From the NCBI RefSeq assembly GCF_002101555.1, contig NZ_LQOL01000051.1:1-59409 (forward strand): 59,409 nt of DNA, written 5' to 3'. The notes under the pieces were generated by a model. The model was not told the DNA's origin, made no database searches, and saw only the letters and a program-made list of their open reading frames with translations. Shown one piece after another: positions 16,440-24,635 of the stretch; the first letter of the stretch is position 1, and each line of letters starts with the position of its first letter. This DNA is from Mycolicibacterium canariasense. Its GTDB lineage: Bacteria > Actinomycetota > Actinomycetes > Mycobacteriales > Mycobacteriaceae. Made by a program: the position numbers and the translations under genes.

Positions 16440-17609
16440 CTACCGATCATCGGTGACAAGCGCCGACGGGTCGGCTGCCACGATCGCCTCCACCTCGATG
16501 CGCAGCGCGTCGAGGTGGTCGCGGGCGGCCCCGTCATAGTCGCGTGCGTGGTCATCAAGAACACACACCGTCCCCACCACGTGCCCGCCGGCGTCTCGGA
16601 CCGGCATCCCGAGGTAATTACTCAAGCCGAACTCGGTCTCATCCTCGTTGCCCGCGAAGGTGTCATCGAGGCGGGAGTCACGCACGAAGATCGCCTCCCC
16701 GCCGTCGACCACCCGTTCGCAATACAGCGGCACCCGATCCGGTGCGGCGCCGGCCTTGGAGCCTGCGGCGCCCACCCGATAGAAGGCGGTGCCCGGGCCC
16801 GCCGTCGCCGCGACGACCATGGAATCGGGGTCCGAGCGCATGACCAGAACGGACTTGACACCGAGTTCGTCGGCCAGTTCTTCCAGGCGGGGCGCCACCG
16901 GGGCAAGAGAAGGTGTGGTCGCCGCTGACGTGGCCGCGCGGCCAAGAACACGGTCGACCGCCGCCAAGATGTCTTCAGGCTCGGTGCGCGTGGCGTAATT
17001 AGGATGCACGTCGATCCACCGCAACACCGACTCGGCATCGACGATCGCCACCGTGGGCATCGGCAGCGCAACGGTGCCGTCGGCGTTCACCGCCGCAAGA
17101 TCAAGCCCCAGCTGCTTCTGCGCGGCCTGCGCTTCGTCGCTGGGCGCGATAACGATGCCCAACGCGGCGGCGATGCGGTTGCCCGGATCGGAGAGCACCG
17201 CGAAGCTCAGCTCATTGGCCTGCTGCATCGACACCGAACCATCCGGGCTCTGCGGGCTGATGGCCACCAGACGAACGCCGCGGGCCTCCAGCGCCGGCAC
17301 CAAATCCTGTTCGTAAACGCGCAGCGCGATGTTGCAATACGGGCACCACGCCCCCCGATAGAAGACCACGACCGTGGGTGCTCCGGCCAGCACGTCGGCC
17401 GACGAGACTGACGTCCCGTCCGCCCCAATGAGCTCAGCGATCGGGAATCGCGTCCCAGGCACGGCCACCGACGCCGGCACCCCGGCCGCCTGGAGCTCGC
17501 GCTGGTCGGCGGCGAAGACCTCGAGCACCTCAGGCGGAGCCACGCCGGCCAACTGCTCCGCCAATTCTGCGACCTTCTCGCTGAAAGTGGTGAACTTAGA
17601 GCTTGTCAT
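16440..17609 (-). CDS. Peroxiredoxin fused to a GAF domain
   Basis: A 389-residue two-domain cytosolic protein. Residues about 1-225 form an AhpC/TSA peroxiredoxin with FYRGAWCPYCN (Cys89 and Cys92), preceded by a helical segment common in actinobacterial members. Residues about 245-385 form a GAF domain: LADELGVKSVLVMRSDPDSMVV, YCERVVDGGEAIFVRDSRLD, and GLSNYLGMPVRDAGGHVVGTVCVLDD, the typical GAF core. Peroxide reduction plus a small-molecule or redox-sensing GAF in one chain is unusual. A TGTACC palindrome lies 57 bp upstream, placing it in the same regulon as the dehalogenase and first peroxiredoxin. Confidence 0.85.
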   Translation of the reverse strand: MTSSKFTTFSEKVAELAEQLAGVAPPEVLEVFAADQRELQAAGVPASVAVPGTRFPIAELIGADGTSVSSADVLAGAPTVVVFYRGAWCPYCNIALRVYEQDLVPALEARGVRLVAISPQSPDGSVSMQQANELSFAVLSDPGNRIAAALGIVIAPSDEAQAAQKQLGLDLAAVNADGTVALPMPTVAIVDAESVLRWIDVHPNYATRTEPEDILAAVDRVLGRAATSAATTPSLAPVAPRLEELADELGVKSVLVMRSDPDSMVVAATAGPGTAFYRVGAAGSKAGAAPDRVPLYCERVVDGGEAIFVRDSRLDDTFAGNEDETEFGLSNYLGMPVRDAGGHVVGTVCVLDDHARDYDGAARDHLDALRIEVEAIVAADPSALVTDDR

Positions 17610-17665
17610 AGCACGCCTTCCCCGTCGGTGGTGTCATCGAGCCTGTCGACAGCGATCTCGCCTAG

Positions 17666-17681
17666 TGTACCAAACAGTACA
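17666..17681. promoter_or_regulatory. Operator 4 of the TGTACY regulon
   Basis: TGTACCAAACAGTACA, 57 bp upstream of the peroxiredoxin-GAF start, fits TGTACY-N4-RGTACA. The remaining bases to 17837 contain no gene. Confidence 0.7.
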
Positions 17682-17837
17682 GACGATGAACTCGCTTGAG
17701 CACCAAGCCCTGTCGGGTCCGAACGCACAACTGGCGGGGACTCGAGTTTCGTTGTCCCCCGCGCAGCCATGGGCCATCATCGGCGGCATGCGACGTTCGG
17801 GGGCATCGAGTTCGGCGTGGATTTGCACACGATGGCC

Positions 17838-18107
17838 CTAGCTACGGCCCCGCCGTCGCAGCTCGGCGACCAGAGCGTCGAAGTTCGCCGGGCGCACCTG
17901 CACCGCGTCGTCGCGCGCGGCGGCAGTGATCTTGACGGTGCGGCGAATCTGGTCGATGAAGACTCGGCAGGCTTCGCAGCCGCGTCGGTGTTGTTCGAAC
18001 CGGCGCAGGTCTGTGTTACTCAGTGCGTCATCGAGATACGTCGTGACCAGCTCGATCACGTCGCTGCACGCCAGTTGCAGTTCGTTGGTGATGAATTCGT
18101 CAGTCAT
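17838..18107 (-). CDS. Zinc-finger (zf-HC2) anti-sigma factor
   Basis: An 89-residue soluble ZAS protein: CSDVIELVTTYLDDALS, then QHRRGCEACRVFIDQIRRTV, giving the H-x3-C-x2-C site. It should sequester the sigma factor encoded just upstream, whose stop codon overlaps this ATG by 8 bp (ATGACTGA). The C-terminal half is a charged helix ending LRRRGRS. It is related to the protein at 14101, so the two pairs are paralogous. Confidence 0.85.
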   Translation of the reverse strand: MTDEFITNELQLACSDVIELVTTYLDDALSNTDLRRFEQHRRGCEACRVFIDQIRRTVKITAAARDDAVQVRPANFDALVAELRRRGRS

Positions 18108-18750
18108 CGAGATACTCCTCCAGCGCAGCCCGCAGGGCGGCGCGCCCACGATGCAGCAGCACGCGTTGATTGACCGCCGAGATCCCCAACGCGTCGCAGA
18201 TTTCCTCGCTCGTCCAGCCCTCGACGTCGCGCATCGAGACCACCTCGCGTTGCGCGTCTGGCAGTTTGGCCAAGGCGTGCGAGATCAAGGTGCGCACTTC
18301 GCGAGAAAGCAGTCGTTGCTCTGGCAACAGGTCCCACCTTGCGGGCACGTCAGACCAGTGGTGGGCACCCAGTTCGGCGTGAACCATCCGGTTGGGATCT
18401 ACCGACGGGTACGGATCCGCCTCCGGACCTGCGACGGCAAATGGCACGGTGCGCCCCTGTGTTCGGGCCAGCGTCCGTATTCGGTTGAGCATGATGCGGA
18501 ACACCCACGTCTTGACCGTCGAACGACCTTCGAAGCTCCCGATCGTGCGAACCACCGACGTCCACGTGTCTTGCACGGCATCTTCTGCAATGGACGCCGA
18601 CAGGTAGATCCGCGCCATGCGGACCAGGGGTGCATGCATCGTGTCGACCAGTAGGCGGAATGCTTCGGTGTCCCCGGCCCGCAACGCGTCGACGAACTCG
18701 TCCTCGCTAGCCCACCGGTCGTCGACGACCGTGCGGATGTGTTCGCCCAT
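18100..18750 (-). CDS. ECF-type RNA polymerase sigma factor
   Basis: A 216-residue ECF factor. Region 2 includes SASIAEDAVQDTWTSVVRTIGSF and FEGRSTVKTWVFRIMLNRIR; region 4 includes LPDAQREVVSMRDVEGWTSEEICDAL followed by the HTH AVNQRVLLHRGRA. It closely resembles the factor at 13472, but the gene order is the usual sigma then anti-sigma. It is divergent from an AhpD-like gene at 18883 that carries an ECF-like promoter motif, so that gene is a candidate target. The stimulus is likely oxidative or thiol stress, inferred from its neighbours. Confidence 0.9.
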   Translation of the reverse strand: MGEHIRTVVDDRWASEDEFVDALRAGDTEAFRLLVDTMHAPLVRMARIYLSASIAEDAVQDTWTSVVRTIGSFEGRSTVKTWVFRIMLNRIRTLARTQGRTVPFAVAGPEADPYPSVDPNRMVHAELGAHHWSDVPARWDLLPEQRLLSREVRTLISHALAKLPDAQREVVSMRDVEGWTSEEICDALGISAVNQRVLLHRGRAALRAALEEYLDD

Positions 18751-18786
18751 TACCCAGCACCGCTCCCCAGCCGAAATTGCGGCCCG

Positions 18787-18812
18787 TGTAACAGATCAGC
18801 TGCACGGGCGTC
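18787..18812 (+). promoter_or_regulatory. Candidate ECF promoter for the AhpD-like gene
   Basis: TGTAAC at 18787-18792 and CGTC at 18809-18812 are separated by 16 bp, the layout of many ECF promoters. Translation starts about 70 bp downstream. The sigma gene is adjacent. Chance occurrence cannot be excluded. Confidence 0.35.
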
Positions 18813-18882
18813 TAACCAGTGGCCTCATCGATCTGGCATGCGGTGTAAGGCCATCAACCCGAACAATACTGGAGGAGAACCA

Positions 18883-19419
18883 ATGAGCACGCTGTCCCTT
18901 GTCACCGACGCCGACGCGACCAACGACCAGGCCGAGGCGTTGGCCTCCGTGCAGCAGGCATTGGGCACGATTCCCAACCTCACCCGCGCGATGGTGCACA
19001 GTCCGGCGCTGCTGCGCGGATATCTCGGTTTGGCCGGCGCTCTCGACCGCGGAACGCTGCCGGGCTCCACCCGCGAACGCCTCGCCATCGCCATCGCACA
19101 GGCCAATGGGTGCTCGTATTGCCTGTCCGCACACAGCTACCTGGGTGAAAAGGCGGCGGGACTCAGCGCCGATCAAATCGGGTCGGCGCGCAAAGCAGAT
19201 GCGGACGACCCCAAAACCGCCGCGATCCTTGCATTCGCGGTGGCCGTCAACGAACACCGCGGCCACATCGATGACGCCGATCTGGAAAACGCGCGCCGCG
19301 CAGGTCTGACCGACGCCGAGATCGCCGAAGTCATTGGCCACGTGGGCCTTAACGTGCTGACGAACTACTTCAACAACGTCGCGCACACCGAAATCGACTT
19401 CCCAATCGTGCAGCCGTGA
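18883..19419 (+). CDS. Carboxymuconolactone decarboxylase-family, AhpD-like alkylhydroperoxidase
   Basis: A 178-residue CMD-family protein with the AhpD redox motif ANGCSYCLSAHSYLG, giving C-x2-C-x3-H near residues 85-91. Such proteins reduce organic peroxides or serve as electron donors to peroxiredoxins. The second conserved block, LTDAEIAEVIGHVGLNVLTNYFNN, is typical of peroxidase-related CMD proteins. GGAGGAG lies 6 bp before the ATG. It is divergent from the second ECF pair and is followed eight bases after the stop by a strong hairpin, so it is probably a single-gene transcript. Confidence 0.85.
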   Translation: MSTLSLVTDADATNDQAEALASVQQALGTIPNLTRAMVHSPALLRGYLGLAGALDRGTLPGSTRERLAIAIAQANGCSYCLSAHSYLGEKAAGLSADQIGSARKADADDPKTAAILAFAVAVNEHRGHIDDADLENARRAGLTDAEIAEVIGHVGLNVLTNYFNNVAHTEIDFPIVQP

Positions 19420-19426
19420 ACCGCAC

Positions 19427-19462
19427 GGCCTGGCGGGTCACGCGACCGCGGCCCGCCAGGCC
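19427..19462 (+). terminator. GC-rich hairpin after the AhpD-like gene
   Basis: GGCCTGGCGGG (19427-19437) pairs perfectly with CCCGCCAGGCC (19452-19462) around a 14-nt loop, starting eight bases after the stop codon. There is no T-tract, as is common for mycobacterial terminators. Confidence 0.7.
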
Positions 19463-19518
19463 AGCCGTCACACGACACGTGCGGTGCCGGGGTCATCCTC
19501 GAAGACCGCGGCAGGGCG

Positions 19519-19544
19519 GCCTCTCCGATGTGAAACGGAGAGGC
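19519..19544. terminator. Second hairpin, possible bidirectional terminator
   Basis: GCCTCTCCG (19519-19527) pairs with CGGAGAGGC (19536-19544) around an 8-nt loop containing GTGAAA. It lies between the convergent AhpD-like and ssu transcripts. Confidence 0.5.
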
Positions 19545-19733
19545 GCCAGAATCCGAGCCCGATACTTGACGGCGACGGCTATCACGCCCACGTCGTCACA
19601 CGTCCATCGTGTCGCGGCGAGTGGGCCTGAATACCCGCTCCATGACGGAAGCGACTGCAGCTGAGGCGATTTCCGGTCAACCTGGCGGGCGCCGCTGTGG
19701 TCAGCGAGGCCAACACCTTGTCCTGACAGTCGA

Positions 19734-20831
19734 TCACCAGCCGCCGGGGATCACCTTCGGCTGTAGGCTGTTCACCTTCGGTTCGAAGGGCAGCTGCGGG
19801 AACAGCGTCTCAGCGACCCGGTAGCACTCCTCGAGGTGCGGATACCCGGAGAGGATGAACGTGTCGATGCCGATGTCGTGGTACTCCATGATCCGGTCAC
19901 GGACCTCCTCGACACTGCCCACCAGCGCGGTGCCGGCCCCGCCGGTGACCAGACCGACGCCTGCCCAGAGGTTGGGGCTCACCTCGAGGTGCTCCCTCGA
20001 GCCACGGTGCAGGGCCACCATGCGGCGTTGGCCTTCCGACTCAGAGCGGGCCAGCGCCGCCTGGGAGGCGGCGACGTCCTCGTCGCGCACGTAGCGGATC
20101 AAGTCATCGGCGGCCGCCCACGCTTCTCTGCTCGTTTCCCGCACAATGGTGTGTAGCCGGATGCCGAAGGTGACTCGTCGCCCGGCAGCGTGTGCCTTGG
20201 CCCGCATCTCGTCGAGTTTCGGCTGCACCTGCTCCGGTGGTTCGCCCCACGTCAGCACGGTGTCGATCCATTTCGCGGCGAACGCTTGCCCAGCGCCAGA
20301 GGAGGCGCCGCACATCAGCGGAGGGTGCGGCTCCTGCAGGGGAAGGTAGTGAAGCTGCCCCCCTTCGATGCGGACATATCGGCCGTTCATGTCCACGGTC
20401 TTGCCCTGCAGCAGGTCGGTCCACGCCTGGATGTACTCGTCGGCCTGCTCATAGCGTTGGCCATGCGACAGGAAGACACCGTCGCCGGCCAGTTCGACCG
20501 GATCGCCTCCACAGACCACGTTGACGGTGAGCCGACCCCTGCTGTAGCGGTCGAAGGCCGAGGCCATTCGAGCCGTCATCGACGGGGTCGACTGCCCGGG
20601 CCTGACAGCGACGATGAATCGCAGGCTCGTGGTCTCGGGTGCCAGAAACGACGCGGTGATCCATGCGTCTTCACACACCGAGCCCGTCGGGACCAGCACT
20701 CCGACATAGCCCAGATCGTCTGCGGCCTGCGCGATTTGGGTGATGTAACGCAGGTTAGCCGCCCGCGCCCGGTGCATCGTCGACAGGTGTGGGCCGTCGG
20801 TGTGGGTGGGGATGTACCAGTAGATGTCCAT
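19734..20831 (-). CDS. ssuD: FMNH2-dependent alkanesulfonate monooxygenase (LLM family)
   Basis: A 365-residue luciferase-like monooxygenase that matches SsuD in length and motifs: YWYIPTHTDGPHL at the start, FIVAVRPGQSTPSMTARM, and SRGRLTVNVVCGGDPVE. SsuD uses reduced FMN and oxygen to release sulfite from alkanesulfonates, supplying sulfur under sulfate limitation. It is the last gene of an ssuA-C-B-D order operon and its start lies inside the 3' end of the ATPase gene. No ssuE reductase is visible, so FMNH2 must come from elsewhere. Confidence 0.9.
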   Translation of the reverse strand: MDIYWYIPTHTDGPHLSTMHRARAANLRYITQIAQAADDLGYVGVLVPTGSVCEDAWITASFLAPETTSLRFIVAVRPGQSTPSMTARMASAFDRYSRGRLTVNVVCGGDPVELAGDGVFLSHGQRYEQADEYIQAWTDLLQGKTVDMNGRYVRIEGGQLHYLPLQEPHPPLMCGASSGAGQAFAAKWIDTVLTWGEPPEQVQPKLDEMRAKAHAAGRRVTFGIRLHTIVRETSREAWAAADDLIRYVRDEDVAASQAALARSESEGQRRMVALHRGSREHLEVSPNLWAGVGLVTGGAGTALVGSVEEVRDRIMEYHDIGIDTFILSGYPHLEECYRVAETLFPQLPFEPKVNSLQPKVIPGGW

Positions 20832-21603
20832 TCCTGCCTCCTTGATGCAAAACAGTGAGGATCTGGGCGCGGAGGGCCTGAAGTGCTGGGTCCGCCACGT
20901 CCCGCGGGCGGGGCTGGGGGTGCGCCATGTCGGCGATGATCCGTCCGGGTGGACCAGCCATCACAATCACCCGGTCTGCCAGTAGCACGGCCTCGTCGAC
21001 GTCGTGGGTCACCAGGATCGCGGTGAGCGCCTCGTCGAGGATGATCCGCTCGAGTTCGGTTTGCATTTGACTGCGCAGCAGGCTGTCCAGCGCGCCCAGC
21101 GGCTCGTCGAGCAGCAGGATCTCGGGAGTGGTGACCAAGGCGCGGGCCAAGGAGGCTCGCTGCGCCATGCCGCCGGAAAGCTGATTCGGCCACGCCTTGC
21201 CGAAACCGGCCAGCCCGACCAGGTCGAGCGCATGGACGACTTGCTTTTCGATTTGGGCGGCCGGTCTCCGGAACGGCAGCGCGTAGGCGACGTTGTCAGA
21301 CAACGACATCCACGGCATCAGTCGGTGCTCCTGGAAGACCAGGCCCCGGTCCCGGCCGGGTCCCCGAACGAGTCGACCGAAGGCCCGGATTTCGCCAACG
21401 AACGTGGTGTCAAGGCCCGCGATCGCGCGCAGCAGCGACGTCTTGCCAGCTCCGCTGCCACCCACGATGCCGACAACCTCTTGACGGCGGACGTCGAAGT
21501 TGACCTCGCTCAGCACATCCAGGGGACGCTTGCCGACCGTGACCCGTTTCTCGCGAATTCGTACTTGCAGGGCCGGCACCTCCGCGCCATTCACGTCAGC
21601 CAC
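20755..21603 (-). CDS. ssuB: Sulfonate ABC transporter ATP-binding protein
   Basis: A 282-residue ABC ATPase with Walker A GGSGAGKTS, Q-loop FQEHRLMPW, signature LSGGMAQRASLARAL, Walker B ILLLDEPLGALD and switch His in VTHDVDEAV. This pattern is typical of the SsuB/TauB group that powers sulfonate uptake. I start at the GTG at 21603, overlapping the permease stop by 8 bp; a second GTG lies at 21594. The C-terminal tail (HLLVHPHPHRRP) runs 77 bp into ssuD in another frame. Confidence 0.88.
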   Translation of the reverse strand: MADVNGAEVPALQVRIREKRVTVGKRPLDVLSEVNFDVRRQEVVGIVGGSGAGKTSLLRAIAGLDTTFVGEIRAFGRLVRGPGRDRGLVFQEHRLMPWMSLSDNVAYALPFRRPAAQIEKQVVHALDLVGLAGFGKAWPNQLSGGMAQRASLARALVTTPEILLLDEPLGALDSLLRSQMQTELERIILDEALTAILVTHDVDEAVLLADRVIVMAGPPGRIIADMAHPQPRPRDVADPALQALRAQILTVLHQGGRNGHLLVHPHPHRRPTPVDDAPGAGG

Positions 21604-22420
21604 GGTAGGAGCGGTCCCAGCGGGTGAGGTAGCGGCCGAAGCGGGCGAGAAGCCCATCGGTGGCCTTTCCGAGAATGCCGATTGCGAGCATTCCGGCGAT
21701 CATGGCAGCGGGCCGTGCGAAGTTGCGCGAATCCCAGATGAGCCATCCCAACCCGTTAGCCGACGCGATGACCTCCGCCGCGACCAACAGTGTCCACGAC
21801 AGCGCCATCGCAACGCGCGCCGATGCGACAATCGACGGAGCCGCCGACGGCAGCAACACCGTCCGCAGCACTGTCCAGCGCGACTTCTCGTAGAGCTGCG
21901 CGACCTCCACGAGATCTTGCGAGGCAGAACGAATCCCCGCAGCGGTCGCCAGGATCAGCGTGGTGGCGGACCCGATCGCCACCAAGGTCACCTTTGAGAG
22001 CTCTCCGATGCCAAACACGATGACCAGCACCGGAATCCACGCCACCGCCGGGACCGGAATCAACGTCAAGGCGGTGGGCTCCAGGATTTTGGCTGCCAAC
22101 GGGCTGGTGCCGATCACCGCCCCTGCCAGAATGCCGACCGTGCTGCCGATGGCAAAGCCAATCGCTATGCGGCGCACACTGACCCACGCGTGCTCGATCA
22201 GCGTTCCATCCATCGCCAGCCTGACGAACGCTTCGAGTGAGTCGAGCGGTCCAGCAACGAGCGTGTGCGGCAGGACGCCGCTGACCACCGCGACGTGCCA
22301 TGCCACGACCAGTCCGATCGGTACGGCCAGCGCAAGTACGCAGCTTGTCAGACGATCGAAGAACCGCCGGCGTCGACGGGGCGCATTTGTCGCCACGGGC
22401 GCAGTCACCATCATCGTCAT
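21596..22420 (-). CDS. ssuC: Sulfonate ABC transporter permease
   Basis: A 274-residue permease with about six transmembrane helices and the EAA loop (ASQDLVEVAQLYEKSRW), where it contacts the ATPase. It matches the SsuC/TauC branch of BPD_transp_1 proteins. The ATG overlaps the stop of the binding-protein gene (ATGA). Together with the ATPase it forms the membrane channel for sulfonates. Confidence 0.88.
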   Translation of the reverse strand: MTMMVTAPVATNAPRRRRRFFDRLTSCVLALAVPIGLVVAWHVAVVSGVLPHTLVAGPLDSLEAFVRLAMDGTLIEHAWVSVRRIAIGFAIGSTVGILAGAVIGTSPLAAKILEPTALTLIPVPAVAWIPVLVIVFGIGELSKVTLVAIGSATTLILATAAGIRSASQDLVEVAQLYEKSRWTVLRTVLLPSAAPSIVASARVAMALSWTLLVAAEVIASANGLGWLIWDSRNFARPAAMIAGMLAIGILGKATDGLLARFGRYLTRWDRSYRG

Positions 22421-23385
22421 CGCGGAGGTCCGACCAGGTCCTTGACATCGACCTTCTGCTGAATGAAGCCAGCATCGGCCAGGAAATCGGCCTTCGCCTG
22501 GATGTCGGCAATGACCTCCTGAGTCAGCGTGGCGGTGAAGTCGTGGCGCGGCCAGGCCAATTCGACCACCTCCGGATCGACCCGAACTTCAGTGGCCACA
22601 ATCGATTTCGCTTCTGCCGGTGATGCGCGGATGAACTCCTTTGCTTTGCCGATGGCAGCGACCAAAGCGGAGTAAACGGCCAGTGCATCTTCGGCCAGCC
22701 CGGGCCGTGCAACCGCGATGGACTGGATCGCAGCATCGCCTGCCGGTAGCAGCCTGGCGGTCTTCTGGACAAGCTGCTGCTGCACGAACGGCGGCCACAC
22801 CGCCCACGCATCCAGGTGACCTGATTCGAACGCCGCCTTCGCGTCCGGCGGGGCCATATCGATCACTTGAATTAACTTGGGATCGACGCCGGCATCCTTG
22901 GCGATCTTGATCAAGGCGTAATGCGACGACGTACCCGCTAACACACCGACGCGCGCTCCGCCCAAATCGGCAGCGCTCGCGATCTTGCTGTCGATCGGTA
23001 CGAGGATGTCCTGGACCAGGCTCGCGCCCAGAGCCACAATCCTGCAATGAACTCCCGCCGCCGCGGCGATTAGAGCCGGCGGCTCGGCCATGAAGACCAT
23101 GTCGACCCGGTTTGTCGCCAACGCTTCTGTGACGGCTGGCGCCGAGTCGAATTCCACGTAGTCGACTTTCGTGCCGGCGCCGACGGCGGATTCGAACAAC
23201 CGTTGCTTGCGCGCGATATAGAACGGTGCGTAATCGACTGCGCTGGCGAAAGTCCCAATCCGGACTGTATCCGGGGCACCACCGCCCCCGCCACAGCCAC
23301 CTACGAAGAGCACGAGTGCCACAACAAATCCAATGCGGCCGACCAACCGGGCTAGCCGGCCGCCGCGAACTCGGAGCGTCGACAT
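22417..23385 (-). CDS. ssuA: Sulfonate ABC transporter substrate-binding lipoprotein
   Basis: A 322-residue lipoprotein of the NMT1/SsuA-like family. The signal ends in the lipobox LFVGGCGGGG, followed by a short glycine linker. TVRIGTFASAVDYAPFYIA is the typical first strand of the family, and QDILVPIDSKIASAADLGGARVGV is the inter-lobe block. I place the start at 23385, where AAGGGAG lies 8 bp upstream. It is the first gene of the ssuACBD operon; the ligand is probably an alkanesulfonate, by context. Confidence 0.87.
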   Translation of the reverse strand: MSTLRVRGGRLARLVGRIGFVVALVLFVGGCGGGGGAPDTVRIGTFASAVDYAPFYIARKQRLFESAVGAGTKVDYVEFDSAPAVTEALATNRVDMVFMAEPPALIAAAAGVHCRIVALGASLVQDILVPIDSKIASAADLGGARVGVLAGTSSHYALIKIAKDAGVDPKLIQVIDMAPPDAKAAFESGHLDAWAVWPPFVQQQLVQKTARLLPAGDAAIQSIAVARPGLAEDALAVYSALVAAIGKAKEFIRASPAEAKSIVATEVRVDPEVVELAWPRHDFTATLTQEVIADIQAKADFLADAGFIQQKVDVKDLVGPPR

Positions 23386-24635
23386 TCTGCAGACTCCCTT
23401 GCTACCAATCTGTCGCACGATAGATATTCCTGGTTATGGATCCATTACGTAGCTGTAGCGCACTCGTATCGCTGAACCGGATCAACAAGCCCGGCTCCAA
23501 GGACTTCAACCCTCCGAGGCAGACGGGTCTGCGCAATCGGGTCTGCGCAATGAACTGCGCCTGCTGGCACCGCATTCCCGTCCCGCACAGCGCTCGATGA
23601 CCTGATAGACGATCCGGCCACGCGGACGTCGCAGTGCGGTGGGTATCGATGTTCTCCTGCATCGTCAGAGTCCATGCGCCCACCCGACAACAAACCGTGG
23701 CGCCCGCACAATAAGTTTGCAGTTCCTGTTGCGAGCGGCCACCGTTATGATCACCGCGAGTCGAAACCCGGCCTCGTCCACCGCCCTGCACTGCCCTAGA
23801 AATCTGCGGGGTTCGCCACCACAAGCAACACAGACGCCCCTCCCGCAAGCTTGAACAATGTCTTACCGCGGGCCTACGGAGAAGCGGAAGTAGTCGGGCT
23901 GGTATCGACGTTCACCGAGTCGCCCCCAGACACGCCACCACGGCCAGCCCGGCCTGGCTTGCCGGGCGAACGACAGCAACAAAAGCGCCAACACCGAGGA
24001 CAGCATCGGAATCCCGACCGCCGCCTCCTTCAGCTGAGCGCGAACGTCCGCCGTCCGCTGACCATCATCACAGTGGCTTCGAGTGGGATGCGGTGTGAAC
24101 AGAACGCCTGTGCCAGTTCGATATCCGAATCGGACGTGCACATCGTGACGGTGACGCCGATGACACGGTGGATACTGGACTTCGCGGCAGCCGCGGTATG
24201 GTCTAGCGGCACAAGGAGATTGGTCTCGGAATCGGGATGCCGCGGCGTTGCCCCGTGCAGGGGGGAATAGGCGACCACGTTAAAGTCCTTCGCGCCGCGC
24301 TCCTGCAGCTGGCCGTCGCCGTTTGCGAACCCGGACGCTCTGTCGCCGTCTTCGACTGCCGAAAAGCCATGCTGTCTGCAAGATCGGCCTGTCGGCCGCG
24401 ACCAAACATGCTTACGCCCGCTTGGACACCAGCCCCCTGTGCGACCTCATCCGCTGTTCGTTCAAAAATGTGCACGCCGCCAACTCGCCAGCGCCGACGG
24501 CACAATCAGCGCATCGCGCCCGACCGCTAAGGATTTTAGGAGCGCCAGTACTTTCGGCCCCAGCAGTCACCACCACGGCGGCGACACAGCCGTTGGGCGT
24601 GAGGACTTCAGACGGAATCGGCGCCGAAACGATGA
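23386..24635. other. 1.25-kb stretch without a supported gene
   Basis: Open frames exist on both strands but none shows recognisable motifs, good starts or sensible composition. The first bases are the leader of the ssu operon, with a TATCTAT -10-like box on the minus strand near 23420. A 14-bp tandem duplication is at 23524-23551. The right part borders an amidohydrolase pseudogene, and the stretch looks like decayed coding DNA. Confidence 0.5.
23524..23551. repeat. 14-bp perfect tandem duplication
   Basis: CGGGTCTGCGCAAT occurs twice in direct succession (23524-23537 and 23538-23551). It looks like a replication-slippage duplication in non-coding DNA. Confidence 0.75.

Larger units (their letters stand above)
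19420..19733. other. Intergenic region with two hairpins, between convergent genes
   Basis: No gene is supported. It contains an 11-bp-stem hairpin at 19427-19462 and a 9-bp-stem hairpin at 19519-19544. The remaining bases up to the ssuD-like stop show nothing recognisable. Confidence 0.6.

Noticed and set aside
23386..23460. Riboswitch in the ssu leader
   Set aside because: No conserved SAM or other riboswitch core could be recognised and the leader is short.
23402..24600. Several open frames of 80-150 codons on both strands
   Set aside because: No motifs, ribosome sites or consistent codon usage; they look like chance frames in GC-rich decayed DNA.
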